Assembly: GCA_017626145.1 (NCBI GenBank)
Contig: JAGAJK010000057.1
Span: 1 to 40,323 of the forward strand
Length of the DNA stretch: 40,323 nucleotides
Reading direction: 5' to 3'
Origin: Clostridia bacterium
GTDB taxonomy: Bacteria; Bacillota; Clostridia; RGIG6154
The notes beneath the pieces are model-generated. The model did not search any database. It was not told where the DNA came from and saw only the letters and a program-made list of their open reading frames with translations. This document shows, piece by piece, positions 8,360 to 16,900 of this stretch (position 1 is its first letter; each line of letters starts with the position of its first letter). The position numbers were made by a program, and so were the translations under genes.

Positions 8360-8396
8360 AGTTATTTACCTCTCTGTAAAAAATTTCTACAATTCT

Positions 8397-8425
8397 ATTG
8401 TATTGAAAAATCACAAGGATATCAA
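8397..8425 (-). promoter_or_regulatory. Promoter of the isomerase-oxidoreductase operon
   Basis: Minus-strand TTGATA (8425-8420), 17-base spacer, TACAAT (8402-8397), ending about 38 bases before the first ATG. Confidence 0.75.
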
Positions 8426-8435
8426 GGGAATATAT

Positions 8436-8460
8436 GCTCAAAAATTTCGCAAAAATTCAC
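8436..8460 (-). promoter_or_regulatory. Operator-like site, copy 4
   Basis: Read leftward: GTGAATTTTTGC then GAAATTTTTGAGC. It matches three other copies near 9404, 9505 and 11271 (consensus GTAAATTTTWGM followed by GAATTTTTTGA). It lies 10 bases upstream of the -35 box, a normal place for AraC activation, and overlaps the terminator stem of the neighbouring AraC gene. Confidence 0.55.
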
Positions 8461-8484
8461 CCTGTCGAGAATCGACAGGGTGAA
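8456..8484 (-). terminator. Terminator of the second AraC gene
   Basis: A 13-bp stem (CACCCTGTCGA with TCGACAGGGTG at its core, GAA loop) followed on the minus strand by AATTTTTG, 7 bases past the AraC stop codon. Confidence 0.85.
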
Positions 8485-8490
8485 ATAAAA

Positions 8491-9318
8491 TTAATTATGT
8501 TTTTTATTTTTTCGATATGTTCCCGGTGTTACGCCTTTTATTTCTTTAAAGATACGGCAGAAGCTTTTGGCATCGGAAAAGCCTACTTTTGTTGAAATTT
8601 CTTCAATCGAAAAGGTAGAATTTTTGAGAAGTACGGTTGCAACCTTTACCCGATGAGTATTTAAGACATTATGAAAAGTCTTATCTGTGATGCTTTTGAA
8701 AATCTTGCAGAAGTTACTTTTACTGTACCCGCAAATTGAAGCAACATCTTCAACGGTAAGTTTTTCGTTGTAGTGCGTGTAAATATAATCAAGACAGTTT
8801 TCAATATTCATAATTGCTGTAACTTTTTTTGTGGCATTTGAATTACTGTTTGATTTAACAAAGTTTTCAAATATGTATGCACATATTTTGTATACGTTTC
8901 CTTTTTGTGCAAGAGAAGAAAACTGGGATTTACTTTCGCGAAGCATATTTGCTTCCGCCAAAAGCTCACCGAGTTGTTTATGTTCCGGCAGGTTAAGGTT
9001 GAAAATAGGATCGGGAAAAGCTTCGTTTTCAAGGTGTGAAAAATGCTCTCCCAGCATTGTAGGCCCAACCTCTATGACAAGGCACGTTGAATCGTATTTG
9101 AAATTTGTTTCGGGAAGCTCGTGAGGTATCATTGACCCTATTATAGCCAGCTCGCCTTCGTTTAATATGTATTCTTCGTGGTTTATTATGATATCATATT
9201 TTCCCTCAACACAGTAGAAAAGTTCAATTTCATAGTGCTTGTGTACAGGAAAAGGGGCATTCTCTCTGTAGCCTATATAGTAGGGTGGTTCCCCCAACTG
9301 AAGTGGTTGATATATCAT
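8491..9318 (-). CDS. AraC-family transcriptional regulator (candidate regulator of the 5.3-13.9 kb genes)
   Basis: A protein of 275 residues. The N-terminal cupin sensor has FPVHKHYEIELFYCVEGKYD near 23-42 and LNEGELAIIGSMIPHELP near 72-89. The C-terminal double helix-turn-helix includes LTVEDVASICGYSKSNFCKIF and IEEISTKVGFSDAKSFCRIF, ending in the GVTPGTYR signature. It begins at ATG 9318 with GGGAGATG upstream. Four similar operator-like sites lie before this gene, the GH3 gene, the ceramidase-like gene and the isomerase operon, so it probably controls all of them and itself (inference). Inducer unknown. Confidence 0.9.
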   Translation of the reverse strand: MIYQPLQLGEPPYYIGYRENAPFPVHKHYEIELFYCVEGKYDIIINHEEYILNEGELAIIGSMIPHELPETNFKYDSTCLVIEVGPTMLGEHFSHLENEAFPDPIFNLNLPEHKQLGELLAEANMLRESKSQFSSLAQKGNVYKICAYIFENFVKSNSNSNATKKVTAIMNIENCLDYIYTHYNEKLTVEDVASICGYSKSNFCKIFKSITDKTFHNVLNTHRVKVATVLLKNSTFSIEEISTKVGFSDAKSFCRIFKEIKGVTPGTYRKNKKHN

Positions 9319-9364
9319 TTTTCATCTCCCTTTCCATTGATGATTTAATACTGTCTTTAGTTGT

Positions 9365-9393
9365 AATATACAATAACATTTGTGGTTTGTCAA
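9365..9393 (-). promoter_or_regulatory. Promoter of the second AraC gene
   Basis: Minus-strand TTGACA (9393-9388), 17-base spacer, TATATT (9370-9365), about 47 bases before the ATG. Confidence 0.75.
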
Positions 9394-9403
9394 TACAAAA
9401 AGA

Positions 9404-9428
9404 GTAAATTTTTGAGAGTTGAAATTTG
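9404..9428. promoter_or_regulatory. Operator-like site, copy 1
   Basis: GTAAATTTTTGAGAGTTG followed by AAATTTG. The first half matches the consensus well and the second half poorly. It sits 10 bases upstream of the AraC -35 box, consistent with autoregulation. Confidence 0.4.
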
Positions 9429-9504
9429 GGAATTCATCACAAATGCCTGATATAAAAGAATTTAACGGAAGAAAAATTAAGACAAAATAAGAGATAATTA
9501 AAAA

Positions 9505-9529
9505 GTAAATTTAAGAGAATTTTTTGACA
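9505..9529 (+). promoter_or_regulatory. Operator-like site, copy 2
   Basis: GTAAATTTAAGA then GAATTTTTTGACA. Its right half overlaps the -35 box of the GH3 promoter, the position used by AraC-type class II activators. It nearly matches the copy at 11271. Confidence 0.55.
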
Positions 9530-9551
9530 TTTTTTGAGGTTGTATTATAAT
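9524..9551 (+). promoter_or_regulatory. Promoter of the GH3 gene
   Basis: TTGACA (9524-9529), 16-base spacer, TATAAT (9546-9551), about 47 bases before the GTG start. The 9319-9598 gap otherwise holds the operator-like sites and no gene. Confidence 0.75.
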
Positions 9552-9598
9552 TTAATTCATAGTATAATGAACAAAACCCATTAAAAGGAGTGAAAAAC

Positions 9599-11182
9599 GT
9601 GAAAGAAATCAAAGAATTGAAATTTGAAGAACTGACGATAGAACAAAAGCTTGGTATGGTGTCGATAGCTACTATAAACACCAGACAGAATCCCGAGTAT
9701 GAAGAATATGTGTTTGATTTAATAAGAAATCATTCGCTTGGATGTCTCTGGATTCAGCAGGGATATGCTGACAAGGACGATATGCCCGGACTTGTTAAAA
9801 AAGCAAAGGAAATTGCAGATTATCCTCTTATTATAGTTCAGGATGCTGAAAGCGGCGTAATGGAATTTATGGTAGGAAAGCATAACGCAATTGGTGTTGC
9901 AGGATCTGAGAAACACGCATATGCATTTGGTAAATGTATCGGTGTTACTGCAAGAAATATGGGTTATAATATGCTCTGCGACCCTGTTGTTGATATGAAA
10001 AACGGTTCTGCCCGTTCCATGGGACTTGATAAGGAAAAGGTTGCGTCCTTGGCAGTTGCTATGGCAAAAGGTATGCACGATGCAGGAATACTTACAGTTG
10101 CAAAGCACTATCCGGGTGGTTCGGATGCCAAGGCAATTGACTCACATATGGCTGAAGGTATTTCGGAAGATACTGTTGAGGATTTGAAAAATTATTATCT
10201 TTACCCGTATCAGAGACTTCTCGAAGAAGGCTTACTTGACGGTATTATGACACAGCATAAGCGTTATGTGAATATAGATGATACACGTCCTGCAACTCTT
10301 TCAAAAAAGATGATTGATATTATCCGTGATATGGGATTTAACGGAGTTGTTTTGACGGATGCTCTTTGCATGATGGGTATCAAAGCAAAATACGGTCTTG
10401 TGGAAGCAAAGGGACTTGCAGTAAATGCAGGCGTTGATTTGATGCTTCATTGGCGGCAGGATAACAAGACAGATTTTGATGCAGTTACCGAAAGCTTCAA
10501 TAACGGTGAAATTGATATGGAAGCGCTCGATGCGGCAGTAAAAAGAGTTCTTGCCACACAGAAAAAGACAATGGCTCAGCCGAAATACAATTCTCTCACC
10601 GAAGAAGATATCAAAACCTTTGAAAGCATTAACAAAGACTGCATCTATGCAAAAACAGATGAAAATATTCCTCTTTCAATTTCACGCGAAGGAAAGCATT
10701 TGTTTATAGTTCTTGTAAGAAATGGTATGAAATTAAGTGAAGGCGGAAAAATGGAGGTTGATACATATACAACCGACTGGCACAAGCCTCTTGAGCTTGA
10801 AAAGAAAATTCTGGAGCTTTTCCCGAATTCAACTGTGAGAATGCTTGATCAGTTCCCCGGACCAATGCAGTGTGCAGGAGCACTTACCGCTGCTACGAAG
10901 CACGATGATGTTGTGTTTATAACATTCTCAGAGCAGATGGCATATACAGGTCCCGAACACATTACACGCCGTATTGAAAATGTCATTACCGCTATGCAGC
11001 ACAGCGGACAGATTTGCGCAATAGTTCATTTTGGCAATCCGAATGTTCTCGGAAATATAGACCACACACCGCGGTATATTATAGGTGCACAGTCGCAAAA
11101 ATGTGAGCTTGCGGCAATGGAAATTTTAGCAGGACTTTACCCTGCAAATGGAAAGCCTACATACAAAGTTGACCTTAAATAA
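9599..11182 (+). CDS. GH3 glycosidase, NagZ-like (beta-N-acetylhexosaminidase type)
   Basis: A protein of 527 residues without a signal peptide, so cytoplasmic. The GH3 barrel is clear. VAKHYPGG at 167-174 and DSH at 181-183 match the KHFPGH...DSH loop of NagZ-type enzymes, whose His is the acid/base, and LTDALCM at 252-258 carries the candidate nucleophile Asp254. The C-terminal 200 residues form the GH3 second domain often seen in longer members. It should release GlcNAc-like or glucose-like residues from imported oligosaccharides. GTG at 9599 is chosen because AAGGAG lies 8 bases before it; GTG at 9590 would overlap that site. A strong promoter precedes it and a terminator follows, so it is monocistronic. 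Exact sugar not readable. Confidence 0.88.
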   Translation: MKEIKELKFEELTIEQKLGMVSIATINTRQNPEYEEYVFDLIRNHSLGCLWIQQGYADKDDMPGLVKKAKEIADYPLIIVQDAESGVMEFMVGKHNAIGVAGSEKHAYAFGKCIGVTARNMGYNMLCDPVVDMKNGSARSMGLDKEKVASLAVAMAKGMHDAGILTVAKHYPGGSDAKAIDSHMAEGISEDTVEDLKNYYLYPYQRLLEEGLLDGIMTQHKRYVNIDDTRPATLSKKMIDIIRDMGFNGVVLTDALCMMGIKAKYGLVEAKGLAVNAGVDLMLHWRQDNKTDFDAVTESFNNGEIDMEALDAAVKRVLATQKKTMAQPKYNSLTEEDIKTFESINKDCIYAKTDENIPLSISREGKHLFIVLVRNGMKLSEGGKMEVDTYTTDWHKPLELEKKILELFPNSTVRMLDQFPGPMQCAGALTAATKHDDVVFITFSEQMAYTGPEHITRRIENVITAMQHSGQICAIVHFGNPNVLGNIDHTPRYIIGAQSQKCELAAMEILAGLYPANGKPTYKVDLK

Positions 11183-11189
11183 AATTTAA

Positions 11190-11232
11190 TACAAAAAGAA
11201 CTGTGAAACTAACTTTCACAGTTCTTTTTGTA
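11190..11232 (+). terminator. Terminator of the GH3 gene
   Basis: A 19-bp perfect inverted repeat around loop CTAAC, with TTCTTTTTGTA on the 3' arm, 8 bases past the stop codon. Confidence 0.9.
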
Positions 11233-11270
11233 TCATTGTTGAAATACGTGTGTAAGCTACAGATTAAAAC

Positions 11271-11295
11271 GTAAATTTTAGCGAATTTTTTGATA
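11271..11295 (+). promoter_or_regulatory. Operator-like site, copy 3
   Basis: GTAAATTTTAGC then GAATTTTTTGATA, almost the same as copy 2. It lies 18 bases upstream of the putative -35 box of the next operon. Confidence 0.55.
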
Positions 11296-11313
11296 CTTTT
11301 AAAGGGTGTCAAA

Positions 11314-11340
11314 TTGAAAAAGTTATGTTACACTTATAAT
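11314..11340 (+). promoter_or_regulatory. Promoter of the ceramidase-like/DegT operon
   Basis: TTGAAA (11314-11319), a short 15-base spacer, and consensus TATAAT (11335-11340), about 47 bases before the ATG. The weak -35 and short spacer suit an activator-dependent promoter. Confidence 0.55.
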
Positions 11341-11387
11341 AAGGTAAAATATCATAGAAAACTATACGTAAAAGGCGGTGCTGAGCT

Positions 11388-12683
11388 ATGAAATTGAATT
11401 TAGGTGTAGCAAGAGGAATTATTACGCCAAAAGTCGGATGTATGCTGTACGGTTATTCAAGTCAGCCTCACTCAACAGGTGTACACGATGATTTAACTGT
11501 AACTGTTTATGCATTTTCTTACGGTGAGAAAAAGCTCTTGTATATAAACGCAACTCTCTGTGTGTTCCGTAATGATATAGCAAAAGAATTACGAGAAATG
11601 ATATCCGAAAAATTCGGCTACGATTTTGAAAATATTGTTCTCGGAACAACTCACACCCATTCGGGTCCTTCGGTTGCAGGTATGAGTGCGGCATGGGGCG
11701 GATTTGATTTCGAGTATTATGAGGAAATTTTAAAGCCTGTTTTGTTTTCGACAGTAGGTGAGGCTTTAGAAAATATTGAGCCTGTTACAATGGCGACAGC
11801 TTTCGGCAACAGCGACATTGGTGTTAATCGCAGAATGTGGAAAGACGGTACAAACAAAATGTGGCTTGGTGAATGTCCATGGGGAATACTCAATACCAAA
11901 ATGACTATTCTTTCTTTCAAAGCTGAAGACGGAACAGTAAAGGGAAATTTGGTATGCTACGGTGCCCACGGAACAAGTGCCGGAGCCTCAACATTAATTA
12001 CCCGTGACTGGTCAGGTTATATGGTTGATGCATTGGAAGAAAAGACAGGCGGTTTAACAGCTTTTGTTTTAGGTCCTGAGGGTGATGTGGGACCAAGAAA
12101 GCTTATAGGCGGTGACAGCCGTATGGAAGAAACAGAAGCACTTGGAGAATATTCAGCAAAAGAAGTTATAAGAATTTTTGAAAGCCTTGGCGAATATAAG
12201 GATGTTTCTTTAGATACTAAGAATTGCAAAATAAAGATTAAATTATTGCCGAGAATGAGCAGAGAAGATGCAATCGCAAAAATGGAAGAGCTGAAAAAGG
12301 GCGTTATGTACAACATGGAAACCGTTCAGTATGAGCATTGCGAAGCTACCGTTAAAAGCTATGACGAAGGATACATTGAAAGAGAATATGATGAATTTGA
12401 ACAGGTAGTATTTCGTATCGGCGATGTGGCATTTTCGACCTTTGCTTTTGAAATTTTTGGTGAAATCGGTTTAAGAATAGAATATGAGATAAAGGATTTA
12501 AATGTTGTAAATATGGTTTGCACCAACGGGCAGATGGGATATTTCCCCACCCAAAGCCAGATAGCTCTGGGAGGCTATGAAATAACAATGTTTAAAAATC
12601 ATGGTATTCAGGTTTATTCTGATGATGCAGATTATTCTGCAATTGTTTCAACAGTTGAAAATATTAATTCTTTAGAAAGATAA
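11388..12683 (+). CDS. Neutral/alkaline ceramidase N-domain-like hydrolase
   Basis: A protein of 431 residues without signal peptide. The family pattern is seen as GVARGIITPKVG at 6-17, GVHDDLTV at 31-38, GTTHTHSGP at 86-94 (zinc-binding His pair H89 and H91), CYGAHGTSAG near 190-199, and GPEGDVGPR in the place of the ceramidase DGDVSPN loop. The C-terminal immunoglobulin-like domain of true neutral ceramidases is missing, as in many clostridial relatives. These short relatives sit in sugar clusters and are better taken as metal-dependent amide or ester hydrolases of glycans than as lipid enzymes (inference). It is followed at 18 bases by the DegT gene, so the two form an operon. Confidence 0.8.
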   Translation: MKLNLGVARGIITPKVGCMLYGYSSQPHSTGVHDDLTVTVYAFSYGEKKLLYINATLCVFRNDIAKELREMISEKFGYDFENIVLGTTHTHSGPSVAGMSAAWGGFDFEYYEEILKPVLFSTVGEALENIEPVTMATAFGNSDIGVNRRMWKDGTNKMWLGECPWGILNTKMTILSFKAEDGTVKGNLVCYGAHGTSAGASTLITRDWSGYMVDALEEKTGGLTAFVLGPEGDVGPRKLIGGDSRMEETEALGEYSAKEVIRIFESLGEYKDVSLDTKNCKIKIKLLPRMSREDAIAKMEELKKGVMYNMETVQYEHCEATVKSYDEGYIEREYDEFEQVVFRIGDVAFSTFAFEIFGEIGLRIEYEIKDLNVVNMVCTNGQMGYFPTQSQIALGGYEITMFKNHGIQVYSDDADYSAIVSTVENINSLER

Positions 12684-12701
12684 AATAAGGAGGATTTTAT
12701 A

Positions 12702-13862
12702 ATGTATAGAATAGGACAGGAAGAAATTGACGCGGTTGCAAGAGTAATTAACCGTGGAGAATTATTTAAAACTACAGAAAACGGAGAAACCTTTTACTTT
12801 GAACAGGAAATGCGTGACTTCTTTGATGTTACAAGAGTTATTCCTATGACAAGCGGTATGGCAGCACTTGAGTCAGCATTGGTTGCTATGGGTGTAGGCC
12901 CCGGAGATGAAGTTATTGTTTCTGCTTATACATATATTGCAAATGCTGTAGCAGTAATTAAAGCAGGTGCAATTCCCGTTGTTGCCGAGGTTGATGAATC
13001 TTTAAGTATTGACGCGAAAGATGTTGAAAAGAAAATCACACCAAGAACAAAGGTAATTGTTCCTACACATATGCTTGGTTATCCATCAAATATGGATGCA
13101 ATTATGGAAGTTGCTAAAAAGCACAACCTTATGGTTTTGGAAGATTCATGTCAGGCAGTTGGCGGTTCATACAAGGGCAAAAGACTTGGCACTGTAGGTG
13201 ATGTTGGCGCCTTAAGCTTTAACTTCTGGAAAAACATTTCAGCAGGTGAGGGTGGTGCACTTTTAACAAACAATAAAGATATTTACGAAAAAGCACTTAT
13301 TTATCACGATTGCTGTGCAGTTGCATATTTCGGTAAGCAGTTGGAAGGACTTTCAACACCTCTTTTCTGCGGTGACGAATTCAGAACCAACGAAATCACA
13401 TCTGCAATTATGAGAGTTCAGCTTACACGTCTTGACGGAATTTTAGCTGACTTAAGAAAGAATAAAAAATTACTTGCACAGGCACTTTCGGGACACTTTG
13501 AATTTGCTCCCCAGAACGACCCCGAGGGCGAATGCTCAAATGTAATCACATTGAAATTCGATTCACCTGAAAGAGCTCACGATTATTTTGATAAGAACGG
13601 ACTTATTATGATTCCTGCAATGATGGGTAAGCACATTTATTCAGCTTGGGATATGCTTATTGAAAAACGTGGCGCACTCCATCCGAGAATGAATCCCTTC
13701 TTCTTTGAAGAAAATAAGAATGCTCCCGAATACAAAGCAGGCTCATGCCCTGAAAGTGACAGAATCTTAAACTCTGTTGGTCACGTAAACATCGGTATCA
13801 ATTGGTCAGAAGCTGATATCGAAGCAAAGGCTAAAGAGCTTATCGACGGTTTAAAGAAATAA
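12702..13862 (+). CDS. DegT/DnrJ/EryC1/StrS-family PLP-dependent sugar aminotransferase
   Basis: A protein of 386 residues, standard for the family. SGMAALESAL at 51-60 binds the PLP phosphate, EDSCQAVGG at 147-155 carries the PLP-contacting Asp148, and SFNFWKNISAGEGG at 172-185 holds the Schiff-base lysine (K177). These enzymes transfer an amino group to keto-sugars, and relatives act as dehydratases when the Lys is changed; here the Lys is present. In a breakdown cluster it may run in the reverse direction to deaminate an amino sugar, or make a modified sugar (inference). Ribosome site AAGGAGG is 8 bases upstream. No terminator separates it from the next gene. Confidence 0.9.
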   Translation: MYRIGQEEIDAVARVINRGELFKTTENGETFYFEQEMRDFFDVTRVIPMTSGMAALESALVAMGVGPGDEVIVSAYTYIANAVAVIKAGAIPVVAEVDESLSIDAKDVEKKITPRTKVIVPTHMLGYPSNMDAIMEVAKKHNLMVLEDSCQAVGGSYKGKRLGTVGDVGALSFNFWKNISAGEGGALLTNNKDIYEKALIYHDCCAVAYFGKQLEGLSTPLFCGDEFRTNEITSAIMRVQLTRLDGILADLRKNKKLLAQALSGHFEFAPQNDPEGECSNVITLKFDSPERAHDYFDKNGLIMIPAMMGKHIYSAWDMLIEKRGALHPRMNPFFFEENKNAPEYKAGSCPESDRILNSVGHVNIGINWSEADIEAKAKELIDGLKK

Positions 13863-13927
13863 AGGTAATTATTTACATAGAACTTATGTCTTGTTTAATT
13901 TATAATAAAAAGAAAAGGAGAGATGGT

Positions 13928-16900
13928 ATGAAGCACGCAATAACAAAAATTTTAGCATTAATTCTTTGCGTTTCTATGGTGCTGTCGTTGGCGGGCATTT
14001 CTGTAAGTGCTGCAAATGAAATAACATTACCTGATTTAATATCGGATAATATGTTAATTCAGCGTGATGCTCCCATTAAATTATGGGGCTTCGGCGGAGC
14101 AGAGGGCGACACGGTTACAGCGGTAATTGAAGATGCAAAAGGCAACAAGGTAAATGAAGGTGAGGGCAAAGTCGCAGGTGACGGGTTCGAAATGGAGCTT
14201 GATGCTATGCAGGCAGGCGGACCTTATACAATTTACTTCAAAGGAAATGACGGCAAAAACTTTGCAACCGTTAAGAATGTTTTAATCGGTGATTTGTTCC
14301 TTCAGGGCGGACAGAGTAATATGCAGTATCGCATCTATTCCGTTCCGAACTTTGTTGAAGAAAAGGTAACTCCAAACCCACCCGATGATAAAATCAGACT
14401 TTTCTATAACGGAGACCATATTTCTTCTGAAACACCTGCAAAGGATTTAAAGGGAGAATGGATTATTGCAGATAAAAACACTCTGGAATATTCTGCAGTT
14501 GGTTATCAGGCTTTGGAAGATATTTACAAAGAAATTAAAATCCCTGTTGGCGGTATTTGTTCACCCTATGGTGGAACAAGTGTAAGCAACTTCTTGGAGG
14601 GTGACGGAATATATAATGCGAAAATCGCACCTCTTACCAATATTAACTTTAAAGGTATAATGTGGTATCAGGGCGGTACAGATTCCGGCTACACAACAAG
14701 CGATGTTATTACCGAAAGATATAATAAGCTTATCCGTTCTTACAGAGAAATCTGGAAAGATATCCCATTTATTATAGTTCAGCTTCATCAGAGTCCTATG
14801 AAAGGTCTTAAATACGGAAGCAGCGATGAATACACCATCAAGGACTATTCAAATGCAAGAGAAGCACAGCTTAATGCGTATTTAACTAACGATAATGTAG
14901 GTATGGTTGTTGCAATGGACTTATCCTTGCAGAAATACAAGGAAGACGGAGAAGATCCCTCGCATCCATGGCAGAAGAAGCCTATAGGACAGAGAATGGC
15001 AAATGTTGCCCTTTCTATGATTTACGGCAAAGATATTCAGGCAAACAGTCCTGCATATGTATCACATACAATAGAAGGAAATGCTGTTAAAATAACAGTT
15101 AAAGATGCTTATGACGGACTTAAAACCTCCGACGGTGAAAGACCCTGGGGCTTTATGATAGCAGGTGAGGATGGTAAATATCACGAAGCAAGAGCAAAGC
15201 TCGAAGGAAACACGATTACACTTACAAGCTCAAGTGTACCAAATCCTGTTTCAGCTTCCTATGGTATTGAAAAGCATATCTGGCCTTATGCAAGTAGAAC
15301 AGATGAAGCAGCACTTGCTGAAATAGAAGAATCCCCTGATTTTCCCGTTAATGTTGTAAACAGTGCAAATCTTCCGTTGGCTGCATTTAATACAGAAGCT
15401 CTTATTCTTGATAATAATATAGTAGAAACTCCCTCGGAAGAACAGAGCGATGCCGAAGAAAATAAAGCTCCGGTAAGTATTGACGGTGTTGAAACTTCGG
15501 GAGATAAAACAATTCTCTATGTTGCACTTGACGGTAACGATTCCAATGCAGGTACAATTAATGCGCCACTTGCCTCAATTGCAGGAGCAAGAGATAAAAT
15601 CCGTGCATTAAAAGCAAGTAACGCTTTAGGAAAAGGCGGAGCGGTTGTTTATGTCAGAGAAGGTAACTATACAATGAACGAAGGCGTTACCTTCAGAGCA
15701 GAGGATTCGGGTACAAAGGACGCTCCTATTGTTTACAGAAACTATCCCGATGAAGAAGTAAACTTCATTGGTGGTGCGTATCTCAACTGGGAGGATTTCA
15801 AGCCTGTTAAGGATGAAAAAGTGCTTTCGCGTATTGTTGATGAAGATGCTCGTGAGCATATAGTTTCAATTGACCTTCATGCACTTGGCTATAAAAATCT
15901 TCCTGAACCAAAGCTGCCGGGTACATATTCCTACTGGGCAGAGCTTGGAACACTTCTTAAGGAAAAATACGGAGTAGAAAAGCCTGCAACCAACAGCTCT
16001 GAATTAATTATTGACGGCGTTGGTGCAGTACTTGCAAGATACCCCAACGACGGAGATTTATTAATCGGTGAAGTTATTAAAAAAGGTGACTTTAAGCAAT
16101 CGGATGACCCCATGGAATTTGTTGTAGACGATCCCCGTGTTAAAAACTGGACTAAAGCAGAAAATGCCATTATCTCCGGTACTTTCACTCATTCCTGGGC
16201 AGGTCAGGCAACATTTTTAGATTCAGTAAACACATCTAAAAATTCTATCCGTTCAAAATATCCCGTATGGTACGGTGCAGTAAAAGACCAGCATTTCTAT
16301 GTGTTTAACCTTATTGAAGAAATTGATATGCCGGGCGAATATTATATAGATATAAAGGATGGTATTCTTTATCTGTATGCTCCCGATGGCGGTGCAGAGG
16401 AGATTGTATATACTCTTCACACAGGAACAATGTTCCATGTAAGCGATGCTTCTTACATTGAAATTAAAGGCTTCGGTATGAAGTATACACGAGGAAACTT
16501 TGTAAGCTTTAGTGGTAAAAGCAGTAACAACAAGCTTATAGGTTGTGAATTTACATATAACACAACAAGCGGTGCTGTTGCCGTAAACGGTAAGGAAAAT
16601 TCTGTTTACGACTGCTATTTCCATGATTGTGCAATGGCTATCATTTCAGATTCAGGCGACAGACCTACACTTACAAGGTCAAATAACTTAATTGAAAACA
16701 ATAAGTTTGAAAATAGTGAAAGAACATCAAAAACATATTCACCATCCCTTTACATTCAGGGTGTAGGAACTAAAGCTTACCACAATGAAATTTCCGAAGC
16801 TGAGCATTGCGTAATTCAGCTTGGCGGTAACTTCCACGAAGTAAACTTTAACGAAATTTACAATGCTTGTATGAATACCGACGATATGGGTGCGATTTAT

